DNA of 64,000 nucleotides. It comes from Kazachstania africana CBS 2517 (taxonomy: Eukaryota; Ascomycota; Saccharomycetes; Saccharomycetales; Saccharomycetaceae). The position numbers and the translations under genes are program-made. The stretch spans positions 186,001 through 250,000 of the forward strand of contig NC_018950.1 in assembly GCF_000304475.1 (NCBI RefSeq), written 5' to 3'. Below the pieces are notes generated by a model, which saw only the letters and a list, made by a program, of their open reading frames with translations, searched no databases and was not told the DNA's origin. Shown here piece by piece: positions 19,125 through 28,415 of this stretch (position 1 is the first letter of the stretch; every line of letters begins with the position of its first letter).

Positions 19125-20234
19125 ATGGGTATTATTGAGAAGATTAAGGCCATTGAGGAAGAGATGGCAAGAACCCAAAAAAACAAGGCCACAGAACATC
19201 ATCTGGGGCTCTTGAAGGGTAAATTGGCAAGATACAGACAACAGCTGTTAGTTGATGAACAGGCGTCTTCTGGTGGTGCTGGTGGGTCAGGCTTCGAAGT
19301 GGCCAAGTCCGGTGATGCACGTGCCGTGCTGATAGGGTATCCTTCTGTGGGTAAGTCTTCATTATTAGGTAAAATCACTTCTACCAAATCTGAAATTGCA
19401 CATTATGCATTCACTACATTGACTTCCGTTCCAGGTGTCATGAAATATCAGGGTGCTGAAATCCAAATTGTCGATTTGCCCGGTATTATCTACGGTGCCT
19501 CTCAAGGTAAAGGTCGTGGTAGACAAGTTGTTGCCACGGCAAGAACTGCAGATCTGATATTGATGATCTTAGATGCTACAAAGAGTAAGCACCAAAGGGA
19601 ATCTTTAGAAAAGGAATTGGAAGCTGTTGGGATAAGGTTAAATAAAGAAAAGCCAAATATTTATTTTAAGAAGAAGGAAACTGGTGGTATAAAGATCAAT
19701 TTCCAGTCACCTCCACAAAATAATTTGAATGAAAATGTGATTAAGTTACTTCTAAAAGATTATAAAATCCACAACGCTGAGGTCCTAGTTAGGGATAGTA
19801 ATTGTACAATTGACGATTTCATTGATATCATCAACGATCAACATCGTAACTATATCAAATGTCTTTACGTTTATAATAAGATCGATGCAGTTTCTTTGGA
19901 AGAAGTCGATAGATTGGCAAGAGAACCAAATACTGTAGTGATGTCCTGTGAAATGGATCTTGGTATTGAAGATGTCGTCGAAGAAATTTGGTATCAATTA
20001 AACTTAAGTCGTGTCTACACAAAGAAGCGTGGTATCAAACCCAAATTTGATGATCCTTTAGTTGTAAGAAATAATTCCACTATAGGTGATCTCTGTCATA
20101 GCATCCATAGAGATTTTAAGGACAAGTTCAAGTATGCAATGGTTTGGGGTTCTTCTGCAAAACATTCTCCACAAAAATGTGGTCTGAATCATAAAATTCA
20201 TGATGAAGACGTCCTTACTTTGTTCACAAAATAG
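19125..20234 (+). CDS. RBG2: DRG-family GTPase Rbg2
   Basis: A 369-residue Obg/DRG GTPase, almost the same length as S. cerevisiae Rbg2 (368). An N-terminal helical region is followed by the P-loop GYPSVGKS at 71-78, G3 DLPGI, an inserted S5D2L-like segment, G4 NKID, and a C-terminal TGS domain (…[10 protein letters not shown]). Rbg2 pairs with Gir2 and binds translating ribosomes, with links to Gcn2 signalling and ribosome stalling. It closes the chromosome VII-like run; the next S. cerevisiae gene (CBP4) is not present. Confidence 0.96.
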   Translation: MGIIEKIKAIEEEMARTQKNKATEHHLGLLKGKLARYRQQLLVDEQASSGGAGGSGFEVAKSGDARAVLIGYPSVGKSSLLGKITSTKSEIAHYAFTTLTSVPGVMKYQGAEIQIVDLPGIIYGASQGKGRGRQVVATARTADLILMILDATKSKHQRESLEKELEAVGIRLNKEKPNIYFKKKETGGIKINFQSPPQNNLNENVIKLLLKDYKIHNAEVLVRDSNCTIDDFIDIINDQHRNYIKCLYVYNKIDAVSLEEVDRLAREPNTVVMSCEMDLGIEDVVEEIWYQLNLSRVYTKKRGIKPKFDDPLVVRNNSTIGDLCHSIHRDFKDKFKYAMVWGSSAKHSPQKCGLNHKIHDEDVLTLFTK

Positions 20235-20640
20235 ATACCCTTTCACATCATGTATTCTTTGAAAAATATACGCATATAAATAGAATTTACATTATCTCAT
20301 CAAATGTCCCTCCACTAACGCTTGTATTTCTAAAAGTATTGGAATGAGAGTACGATGGGTATATAGTTCTAGATCACATATTGTCAGCCGAAAATATGAT
20401 GGATTGGTAAATGTTAACGAAGACTGCTTACATAACGTTTTACCATAACAGGATGATTTTCTGCTTGTAGGAATGCACAGAACCTGTACGACGTCGTGCA
20501 TGCAACAAGCGAAAAAAATCTACCATATCTTTAACGAGAGTGCCAAGAATTTATAAGGTATAAATAGACGTCATCTTCTGTCGATAGAACATCTTTTCCT
20601 CTCTTAATGAAGGCACTTTTAATACAGAAAAATAAGCATA
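20235..20640. other. gene-free stretch with TATA box
   Basis: This 406-bp stretch follows RBG2. No conserved gene is seen; a 69-codon minus-strand ORF (20292-20501) has no recognisable feature. A TATAAATA box at 20559-20566 lies 75 bp before the next ORF and fits regulated transcription of that gene. Confidence 0.4.
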
Positions 20641-21144
20641 ATGTACATAGCACCTGCATTTCTATTTTTTACACTTTCATTAGCCAGAGCTAGTGCCAGC
20701 GAGCCCTCAAGGTACCCCATGCAGTATGTATGGCATGGTCTAACAAACAACTCCGCGGTATTACATAACGTACTCGCCTGTTTGTATGCAATACCTCATA
20801 CCGGAGACATACAAGTGGGATTGGATGGTTCAGGTATGTTAGGGCTGTACGTGAATACAACTAGGTTCAGCGAAACGGCAGTGGCAGACACGTGGACATT
20901 TTGCTATGAGTACTTCAATGCTACATTCCAGAATGTTATTGAATTTGGAAGCGAGCAATTCGACGAGCTGAGAAACCAAACTTCCCTGAGTGACTTTGTC
21001 ACCTCCAATCGTCTTGTAGAAGTAGATAGATGGCCACGAAGGCAAGCGGGTCGCCGTCTACAGTACAGTAGCAGTAACACATACGTTAAGACGACGGAAT
21101 ATGACGCTTTCTTTTGGGACTGGAATACTGGATGCAGTAGCTAA
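20641..21144 (+). CDS. small secreted protein of unknown function (ORFan)
   Basis: A 167-residue ORF from an ATG at 20641. The first 20 or so residues form a clear signal peptide (APAFLFFTLSLARASAS). The rest contains three Cys, several N-glycosylation sequons (NNS, NTT, NAT, NQT) and two dibasic Arg-Arg sites near residue 135 that could be cut by the Kex2 protease. A TATA box precedes it. No S. cerevisiae orthologue is recognised. The layout (signal, glycosylated pro-region, Kex2 sites, short tail) is seen in processed secreted peptides, including killer preprotoxins and pheromones, but there is no proof of such a role. It sits at a synteny junction beside a tRNA gene, where foreign or fast-evolving genes often lie. 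Confidence 0.55.
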   Translation: MYIAPAFLFFTLSLARASASEPSRYPMQYVWHGLTNNSAVLHNVLACLYAIPHTGDIQVGLDGSGMLGLYVNTTRFSETAVADTWTFCYEYFNATFQNVIEFGSEQFDELRNQTSLSDFVTSNRLVEVDRWPRRQAGRRLQYSSSNTYVKTTEYDAFFWDWNTGCSS

Positions 21145-21234
21145 GATACAGCAAAAAGTTAGGAAAATTATTGTATATCTTTCAAAAATCCATTTAAATC
21201 ATTCGAATTTATTAATCCTTCTACAACGCACTCT

Positions 21235-21360
21235 ATGAAGGGGTGGAGGTGGCCTCATTACGATTGCAATGGCAATAAGTGCTTCTACACTACAGCTACC
21301 AGTAGCACCTTGGGGCGGTCAGAACAGGAAAACATATTCGTATCTAGCGGAATTCAGTGA
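21235..21360 (+). other. short downstream ORF in the same frame as the secreted ORFan
   Basis: A 41-codon ORF with an ATG at 21235, separated from the upstream secreted ORF by about 90 bases containing several in-frame stops. It contains the Trp/Cys-rich segment GWRWPHYDCNGNKC. It may be a decayed 3' remnant or degenerate second copy of the upstream gene, or chance. No function is assigned. Confidence 0.25.
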
Positions 21361-21464
21361 CGATAATGACTACTGCACTAGTACATTGCGTTCACTGTGT
21401 AGAATTGCAATTATATCACGTCTCATTATGATGAGAATCAATTTTTGATAACAACAAATAATAA

Positions 21465-21535
21465 GCGCAAGTGGTTTAGTGGTAAAATCCAACGTTGCCA
21501 TCGTTGGGCCCCCGGTTCGATTCCGGGCTTGCGCA
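21465..21535 (+). tRNA. tRNA-Gly(GCC): tRNA-Gly (anticodon GCC)
   Basis: A 71-nt tRNA on the plus strand. The acceptor stem is GCGCAAG/CTTGCGC with discriminator A. The D arm is TGGTTTAGTGG, the anticodon loop contains GCC (GTTGCCATCG), and the TΨC arm is CGGTTCGATTCCG. There is no intron, and a T run follows (TATTTTTTTC). It marks the junction between the RBG2 and MSL1 blocks. Confidence 0.97.
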
Positions 21536-21960
21536 TATTTTTTTCAATATTTTATACTAAATTCTTTAACTATGTTGAGCTTACAAGTGCTATTGACAAA
21601 TGTATTAGATGATCTTCATATATTGCGTTTTTAATGAGGTTTTATTGAAAAAATTGATAAATATTGATATATCTATATATGCGGTTTGGTTAGTAAATTC
21701 TGTCTCCGCAGCAGAGAAGGCTAAAATGTCACGTTATCCGCCATTATCTTCTAAGCATTCGATATGACCATTAGCATAGTTGTAATACTTTATGGGAGAG
21801 TATATGTGCAACGGGACGTATTGAGTTGAGGCTTTGTTGGTATAAAGTAGTTGGCCCTTCCATGTAGGTCATAAATCAGACGCTACATTATCATGCATCG
21901 CTTTATTTACACTTTTTCGTATCTATATGTCTTTCAGAAAAAACCTTAAATACGACTTGG
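21536..21960. other. gene-free stretch
   Basis: This 425-bp AT-rich stretch lies between tRNA-Gly and MSL1. Apart from the tRNA terminator T run I see no gene or repeat. Confidence 0.4.
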
Positions 21961-22242
21961 TTATAACGTTACAGTGTCATTTTTGCTGAATTCAACATGA
22001 AGTTTCTTATCAAAAAACATTTCGTCATTCAATGAAAGTAAAGCCAAATTTGCATCATCGACACCCTTCATGGTGATAAAAGCTTGTCCTCTTTCCTTTC
22101 TGAAGTTAGTACTAACTTTTAACACTTCACCATAAATGGAGAATAGTAAGTAAAGATTTACTCTGAGTTTCTTTGAGTTTACCTTTGTGTTGAGGTTATT
22201 CACGTACAGTGTACTCTTTGCTTCATGTGCTGTAGCACTCAT
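21961..22242 (-). CDS. MSL1: U2 snRNP protein Msl1 (U2B'' homologue)
   Basis: A 93-residue protein that is a single RRM from the ATG at 22242. RNP2 is TLYVNNL, RNP1-like is GQAFITM. The segment [19 protein letters not shown] is typical of the U1A/U2B'' family. It binds U2 snRNA stem-loop IV together with Lea1. S. cerevisiae Msl1 is 111 residues, so this copy is slightly shorter at the N-terminus. Orientation and neighbours agree with YIR009W beside YIR008C (PRI1), with PRE1 inserted between them from the duplicated block. Confidence 0.9.
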   Translation of the reverse strand: MSATAHEAKSTLYVNNLNTKVNSKKLRVNLYLLFSIYGEVLKVSTNFRKERGQAFITMKGVDDANLALLSLNDEMFFDKKLHVEFSKNDTVTL

Positions 22243-22619
22243 TATGAGTGGAATATGATGTTGTGACTTCTATGAGTGCGAGTTTAATATCTGTTTTCTT
22301 TCGATGAGATTATTTTTCAACTAGTTAGCCTGAAAAATTCGTCCTTAATATACATATGGAACGCCATTGAAATATCTATACAGAGAGACATACATGGACG
22401 CCTTTACGCTTGTTCACTTTTCCAGTTGTATGTTATGATGAGAGCAGCTAATATTCACCTCCCCTCTGTGCCATGTTTACTGCTAGTGTTATTAGCAGTT
22501 TTGACGTAGTAATTCCACTTCGCATCACAAAAACATAATAGGAATACGTCGTACTTTTGAAGTAATCTAAATTATATGATATCTACAATTGAATAGATGA
22601 AGTATATGTTCGAGAGGAC
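22243..22619. other. gene-free stretch between PRE1 and MSL1
   Basis: This 377-bp stretch holds the MSL1 promoter and the PRE1 3' flank. No further gene is visible. Confidence 0.4.
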
Positions 22620-23207
22620 TCAAAAGTCATCTAGGATTCTTATACCATCCTTATCCACAACTTTTACTATTACTCCCTTGAAATCTACGGGCATTCTCTT
22701 ATCTAATTCAGCAATACAAAGTTTTAACAATTTTAATCCATCTTCTAGTGACATATCTGGTCTATAATGACGATCTAATAGAGAAAAAGTGTAAAAACCA
22801 GAATAACCATGTGCAGCGTAGGGTAATTCGACTTTCGTTCCTAGATAGTCAATTTGATATAATTCAGGCTTATTATTTTTAATGTCGTAACCACCAATCA
22901 ACACATTAACTTGATATGGTTTTCTTGATCTGATTGATTTTGCTAGCTCATTTCTCACAAAGCTTGAAACTGCATTTGGCGAAAGTTCGAAATTCTCTCT
23001 AATTGCATAGAGTTGCATATTGGCTTGAATGTATTCTGCAAATTGGACAGTGTCACCAGCTTCACCGGCAAAACTCATCAAATTATGTGGTGAAAGTTGT
23101 CTTGTCTTATCATCTGTATCCTTCAATATAGAAATACCCCTAGTTACCGCTTTAGAAGATGCTAAAATGACAGAATCCTGTACTCTTATACCTAAAATAA
23201 TATCCAT
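22620..23207 (-). CDS. PRE1: 20S proteasome subunit beta-4 (Pre1)
   Basis: A 195-residue proteasome beta-type subunit from the ATG at 23207 (MDIILGIRVQDSVILASS). It lacks the N-terminal catalytic Thr and propeptide, as expected for a non-catalytic beta subunit. The length matches S. cerevisiae Pre1 (198). A perfect PACE element about 100 bp upstream supports Rpn4 control shared by proteasome genes. In S. cerevisiae PRE1 (YER012W) is next to TIR1 (YER011W) on chromosome V; here both are interleaved with chromosome IX genes. Confidence 0.96.
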   Translation of the reverse strand: MDIILGIRVQDSVILASSKAVTRGISILKDTDDKTRQLSPHNLMSFAGEAGDTVQFAEYIQANMQLYAIRENFELSPNAVSSFVRNELAKSIRSRKPYQVNVLIGGYDIKNNKPELYQIDYLGTKVELPYAAHGYSGFYTFSLLDRHYRPDMSLEDGLKLLKLCIAELDKRMPVDFKGVIVKVVDKDGIRILDDF

Positions 23208-23302
23208 GCTGCCCAATGACCCTCTTATATAAGATTCTAATCGATCACCACTACCGCCAACTTCCAATACATAAAGCTACCTTTCTCATCTTTATTCAAT
23301 TT

Positions 23303-23311
23303 TTTGCCACC
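23303..23311 (-). promoter_or_regulatory. PACE element (GGTGGCAAA), Rpn4 site
   Basis: The minus strand reads GGTGGCAAA, an exact match to the proteasome-associated control element bound by Rpn4, 96-104 bp upstream of the PRE1 start codon. Confidence 0.8.
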
Positions 23312-23500
23312 AGAAGGATTCGAGAAAAACGAACGGGGCGTGTAACCCGGCTCTCCATAGAAACCAACCGCTTCATAAGAGTGAGAAGGATTGACATTTA
23401 AACTAATGGTGACGATGTAGATGATGGTGACCCAGCAAGTGACACTTCAATGGCGGCAGTAGTCACATAGGTCGGGCCTTGGCTGTTCTGACGGCCTTTT

Positions 23501-23508
23501 TTACCCGG
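23501..23508 (-). promoter_or_regulatory. Reb1 site (CCGGGTAA) between PRE1 and PRI1
   Basis: An exact Reb1 core lies in the centre of the divergent PRE1/PRI1 promoter (574 bp between start codons), where it could set up a shared nucleosome-free region. Confidence 0.5.
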
Positions 23509-23687
23509 ACAATGCCTTCCTCCAAGCGGCGCCTTAGCTAGTCCTCACGAAGGCCCAGCGAAGCCCTCGATGGACATACTCTTTCAATGGCTCAAATGCA
23601 AGTCTCTCATTGGTATCAGAGAGATGCTGCATCGAGATTACTGTTGGTTGTATCAGAGTTATACGTGAGACCATCTCTATAAGAGTG

Positions 23688-23693
23688 ACGCGT
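23688..23693 (+). promoter_or_regulatory. MCB element (ACGCGT) before PRI1
   Basis: An ACGCGT MluI cell-cycle box lies 94 bp upstream of the PRI1 start codon. MBF (Mbp1-Swi6) uses this element to activate DNA-synthesis genes at G1/S. Confidence 0.65.
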
Positions 23694-23781
23694 AAGGAAA
23701 ATATAAATTTGAAAAGTTTCGTGTAGCACAATTATACTTATAAACTCGCTACTCATATACAAGGAAATACATCTATAAGCG

Positions 23782-25080
23782 ATGTCAGGGTCTAATACTG
23801 CTTCTACTGCTTCACCAGCTGCTTCAATGACATCTTTGAGTAGTGTAAATACCCCAGAACCAACGATTGCTACCAAATCTTCCATCCCAAGTTCTTCAGA
23901 TATGGAATATTACTACAGATCCATGTATCCATTCAAAGAGATATTCGAATGGTTAAATCATTCGGAGGTGCCTTCTAAGGATATGACTAATAGAGAATTG
24001 GCTATGGCATTCAGATCAGGGGCTTATAAGAGATACAATTCTTTCAGTTCAATTGCTGAGTTCAAGTCGACTATAGAAAAAAGTAATCCAGATCGTTTTG
24101 AAATTGGTGCCATCTATAATAAGCCACCAAAGGAACGTGATTCTATCCTAAAGAGTGAATTAAAACCGTTAGAAAAGGAATTGATTTTCGATATCGATAT
24201 GGATGATTACGATCTTTTTAGAACATGTTGTTCAGGTGCTATGGTTTGTGATAAATGTTGGAAATTCATTTCGTTAGCGATTCAAGTGATCAATATTTGT
24301 TTAGAAGAAGATTTCGGTTTTAAAGATTATATTTGGGTATTTTCCGGTAGACGTGGTGCCCATTGTTGGATAAGTGATAAACGTGCCCGTATATTGAATG
24401 ATTTACAAAGAAGAAACATTCTTGATTACGTTAATGTTGTTAGAGATAGGAAATATGATAAAAGATTGGCATTAAGAAGACCTTACCATCCACATTTGGT
24501 ACGTTCAGTTGAACTATTAAAGTCGCATTTTGTTGAAATTATACTGGAAGAACAAGATCCTTGGCAGGATGATAAGAATGCTTTCGAAACTTTATTAACT
24601 GGTCTACATGATAAGGTATTGATTGACGCTCTAAGAAAATATTGGACGGAAAATCCAGGTAGATCAAGTAAACAAAAATGGAATGATATTGATGCCATAG
24701 CGACAAATGACGTGAAAATCAACAACAATAAGCAAAGAAATGACTTCATGACAAGATTACGTGAATGTAAAGAAGACGTGGTATTAGCCACATTATACCC
24801 TAAATTAGATGTGGAAGTTACAAAACAAACCATCCATCTTTTAAAGGCACCATTTTGTATTCATCCCGCCACTGGGAATGTCTGTGTTCCAATCTTCAAA
24901 GATTTTACTCCTATGGCAGCTCCAAAATTAATTGATTTGCAAAATGAAATGGAAAAGAATCTTAGTAAAGTGGAATCGACCTCTCTCCAACCATATATCC
25001 AATACTTTCACGCCTTTGTGGAACAAGTGATAAGTCATAATTCAAGCGGAGTGAAGAGAGAATTCGAAGAAGTGGACTAA
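23782..25080 (+). CDS. PRI1: DNA primase small (catalytic) subunit
   Basis: A 432-residue primase from the ATG at 23782. The metal-binding aspartates are in FDIDMDD (Asp137 and Asp139). The zinc-site cysteines follow (CCSGAMVCDKC). The motif SGRRGAHCW is the conserved nucleotide-binding block of archaeo-eukaryotic primases. With Pri2 and DNA polymerase alpha it makes the RNA primers for Okazaki fragments. The N-terminus has about 25 extra Ser/Thr-rich residues compared with S. cerevisiae Pri1 (409). Confidence 0.97.
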   Translation: MSGSNTASTASPAASMTSLSSVNTPEPTIATKSSIPSSSDMEYYYRSMYPFKEIFEWLNHSEVPSKDMTNRELAMAFRSGAYKRYNSFSSIAEFKSTIEKSNPDRFEIGAIYNKPPKERDSILKSELKPLEKELIFDIDMDDYDLFRTCCSGAMVCDKCWKFISLAIQVINICLEEDFGFKDYIWVFSGRRGAHCWISDKRARILNDLQRRNILDYVNVVRDRKYDKRLALRRPYHPHLVRSVELLKSHFVEIILEEQDPWQDDKNAFETLLTGLHDKVLIDALRKYWTENPGRSSKQKWNDIDAIATNDVKINNNKQRNDFMTRLRECKEDVVLATLYPKLDVEVTKQTIHLLKAPFCIHPATGNVCVPIFKDFTPMAAPKLIDLQNEMEKNLSKVESTSLQPYIQYFHAFVEQVISHNSSGVKREFEEVD

Positions 25081-25576
25081 ATAATCAGCATTATATAGTG
25101 ATTCTATATTTTGATATAGTGCCCGTAACATACCGTCTTAACACGAAATTTAAAACTCTATAAAATAAATTCGTTCTATAGTCCTCTTCGAGCTAGAAAG
25201 TTTGGCAGAGCAGTCAACAACACAGCATTTTCATTTGAACTTGACATGATCAATTAAGAAAGAGGAAATTATGGCTATTCTTATAAATTCATGGTGATAA
25301 CATTAGGTTAGGGAAAGTTAGTGTCATATAGAAGTCCCCACTTCTCGGTATGATTTGCATGAAAAGCTATTTGTATTTGAGGTGATAGAATTTCGAACAT
25401 TAGGAACAGCCAATGGCGCAGTTAAATCAAAATGACAATTTTTATTAATGTTTATCTCGGTGGATGTTATGTGTCATATATATTGAAATAAGAGAAAACA
25501 GTGACTTTTCTTGTATTGCACTTTTTTTTATATACTTGATGGCTGTGAATATCTATAAATATTTCAAACAAGTGTT
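25081..25576. other. gene-free stretch between convergent PRI1 and EGH1
   Basis: This 496-bp stretch is long for two convergent yeast genes. I see no ORF, tRNA or repeat in it. Confidence 0.4.
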
Positions 25577-27871
25577 CTAACAAATGATACAGTCAGATTT
25601 CCCAGAATTTAATCTCTTGTCTTCTGCTAATGCTATGTTGATGAATTGATTTCCAGCGTCATGATTCCATTTGAGAACTTGGTATTCTGGATCGTATGAA
25701 ATGGAACCTGATGAGGTTCTAATGGTTAGGTCATCCATGGTAAAGTGGAATGAAGGAAGGAAAATGTAGGTTGAGTTTTTATTTTCAGTTGACGAGCTTG
25801 AATCTGCTTTAGCATGGATTTTCAATATGTATGAGGAAGATGCCATATGAAATTCTGCATAGACGAAAGAACCATGAATCTTCAGGGGAAATGGCCTCAG
25901 GAGAGCATCTAGTGCACGAAATCCTTCAAATGTGTCGATGCCGCCCAAGTTGGCCGGGGCTGTCTTAATTTCATTGCTGAATGAAGTAACTTTAACGAAA
26001 TCTCTGGCGCCTGTTCTAGAATTGATGAAAGAGGATGATGTTGAAGATCTTTTTAATTCTGGTGTAGGGGTACCACTTCTGGATAATTTCATATTCGATC
26101 TTGAGAAGTTCTTTCTTACATCATCCATAGACCAAATTGAAAAATCCTCATTGTTCCAGCCATCGCCATATTTATGTGAGTTTTTATAGCAGTAGCACCA
26201 TAGACTATATGAAAGATTATTGCCCTCTAAAGCATATAATATTGCATCCATAGCTCTAGTCTGTGAAGTATAGTCACCAGCAAGATAAGCCTTTTTATTA
26301 TCCATATCAAATGGCATACCGATTTCAGTGAAAAAGATAGGAATATTTTTGCCTAAAATGTGGCCAACTTCATCTTTCATTTGTTTTAGTTGCTTTCTGA
26401 ATGATTTTCTAATATTTTTCTCACCAAAAACTACACTAAATGCAGGGTTGGAGTATTTACCTCGTACAATTCCAAACGTATCGACATTGAATCTTTTATT
26501 CCAGGTTTTCATCATTAGGGATAAACCATCATAAAAATGGCATGCACAGATTGTTCTGTTGTCCAGAAGGCCAGACTGACGTATTTGTGGAGGTTCTTTG
26601 AAAACTGGAGGTTGCATGAAAATAAAGGCATTGGTATCAATAGCACGATATTTGGTATACAAGTTACGATAATAGTCGACGAAAAAGTTGTTAATAAAAT
26701 ACCTTTCATCCACAACAACACCAAGTTTATCAGCTCTCGAAAAATAATCTGGTTGTAACAATTTGGGCTTAGCATTTACAGTCAATTCCCAAACATTATG
26801 CAGTCTCCATATACATTTCCCTGCCTCCCATTCAGAGGATCTTTCCCAACCATATTTTTTATCAACGTCATATCTCTCTTCTTGCGACAGCCATGCACTA
26901 TAACCTTTACATTTAATTAATTTTGATTTATCCTTAGAGGGACCCAATTTAGTTAAAACATATTCATCAACTACAGTATCAATTCCTTCGCCTAAAGTGA
27001 AACTTTGAAACGGAGTTGGAGTGGTACCTAATCTCAAATTTCTTTCTTTTGCTAAAGCATTCAAATCTTTTTCGCCAATGTAACCGTTACTTGGTTCATT
27101 CATACTTTCAAGACCAATGATACAATTATCTTCGAACAATTCAGGAGCTTTGTCTTGTATTCTTTTATAAAATGTCATGATTGCATCGATGAAACAATTT
27201 TGAAGATAGTCCTGGATATTTTCCTCGTTGATTACACATTTTGGTGCATATTGCTTCCCACCAAAAAACAAAGTGAACATCGTTTCACAAGCCAATCTAT
27301 AGTAATTGGTAGTCCACAACATCTTAGGAAATTTTGATGATTCTTTACCAGTTCTTGGATCAATATAGTAGTTATGTAAAATAGCAGCTTCATTTTCTTT
27401 AAACCTAGTTGGTTGTAAGCCTGCAGCTAATAGAGTCCAGTATGGAGCTCCAGAGCCCCCACAAAATCTTGACCAGACGTCTTGATGTGGATCTAAATAT
27501 ACATATATGGAACCTATTCTGTCAATTTTTTTCAAAACATCAATAACATAATCCATATAGTCAAAATCATACATCCTAGGACCCTTATGTTCTATGGATT
27601 CCCATGAAAAAGGGAATCTAATTGCATTGAAACCTAATGATTTGAGCCTTCTAATATGCGTTTCTACCTCATCTAGGGGTAACGGATGGTTAATGAAACT
27701 CACATCTTCTGCGGCCTCATAGAAGAGATCATCTGCAGGAATATGTGTGGAATGGTATGGAGCAGAGGGGAATTTAACACTTGGATCTAGATTCACGCCT
27801 CTTAGTTGTACTACATTCCCAAATCTATCACAAAACTCACCCTTTGAAGAAATGCTTAGCCTATCCAACAT
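25577..27871 (-). CDS. EGH1: steryl-beta-glucosidase / glucosylceramidase (GH5) Egh1
   Basis: A 764-residue protein, the same length as S. cerevisiae Egh1. It is a glycoside hydrolase family 5 enzyme. The acid/base is Glu259 in the NEP motif (ESMNEPSNG) and the nucleophile is Glu516 in FFTEIGMPF. The Asp/Ser-rich C-terminal third forms the extra beta-domain and ends CIIC, a possible lipid-modified tail. It hydrolyses ergosteryl-beta-glucoside and glucosylceramide at the vacuole. It corresponds to YIR007W, next to PRI1 (YIR008C). Confidence 0.96.
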   Translation of the reverse strand: MLDRLSISSKGEFCDRFGNVVQLRGVNLDPSVKFPSAPYHSTHIPADDLFYEAAEDVSFINHPLPLDEVETHIRRLKSLGFNAIRFPFSWESIEHKGPRMYDFDYMDYVIDVLKKIDRIGSIYVYLDPHQDVWSRFCGGSGAPYWTLLAAGLQPTRFKENEAAILHNYYIDPRTGKESSKFPKMLWTTNYYRLACETMFTLFFGGKQYAPKCVINEENIQDYLQNCFIDAIMTFYKRIQDKAPELFEDNCIIGLESMNEPSNGYIGEKDLNALAKERNLRLGTTPTPFQSFTLGEGIDTVVDEYVLTKLGPSKDKSKLIKCKGYSAWLSQEERYDVDKKYGWERSSEWEAGKCIWRLHNVWELTVNAKPKLLQPDYFSRADKLGVVVDERYFINNFFVDYYRNLYTKYRAIDTNAFIFMQPPVFKEPPQIRQSGLLDNRTICACHFYDGLSLMMKTWNKRFNVDTFGIVRGKYSNPAFSVVFGEKNIRKSFRKQLKQMKDEVGHILGKNIPIFFTEIGMPFDMDNKKAYLAGDYTSQTRAMDAILYALEGNNLSYSLWCYCYKNSHKYGDGWNNEDFSIWSMDDVRKNFSRSNMKLSRSGTPTPELKRSSTSSSFINSRTGARDFVKVTSFSNEIKTAPANLGGIDTFEGFRALDALLRPFPLKIHGSFVYAEFHMASSSYILKIHAKADSSSSTENKNSTYIFLPSFHFTMDDLTIRTSSGSISYDPEYQVLKWNHDAGNQFINIALAEDKRLNSGKSDCIIC

Positions 27872-28415
27872 GTCAAATTACCTTTCAAGTTAAATGAAAA
27901 AAGTAATAGAATAGAAAGATGAAAGATATATTATCAACGAAATCGATCTGCCTTGATTATAAATATGTTGTATATATTTCATTTCTTCTAGGATAGATTT
28001 AATAAACGACGGGCAATGAGGGTCTATTTTTTTAACGAAAACTATCAATGTTGCGTCAACCGACACAGTACATAGAACTGTAGAAATGCATATTATATCT
28101 TCCTAGAATGCTGCAATTGGATTGTCTCAGAGATGAGAAGGATAACGTCGCTGGAGAGAGGAAAACTAACTGACGTAGAATTCAGTCGATAGGTCGTGAA
28201 GTATCATCGTCACTTTTCAATCATATAAAAGAGTTAGGAAATTAAAGAATAACATTATGCAATTAATTTATAGGGTATAATGTTTGAAATTGAAATTAAT
28301 TTAAAATTTATAAACGAACTTATATAGTTAAATTTAAGATTATTTAAGATATCATGAAATTTTTGTCAGTAACAAAAATCAATAAATGATATTGCAAATG
28401 ACGAAATTATTGCGC
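27872..28415. other. gene-free stretch: EGH1 promoter and TIR1 3' flank
   Basis: A 544-bp AT-rich region. No additional gene is visible. Confidence 0.4.

Noticed and set aside
21689..21695. TACTAAC on the minus strand, possible intron branch site
   Set aside because: No matching 5' splice site upstream and no coding exon downstream. The same holds for the copy at 59794-59800.
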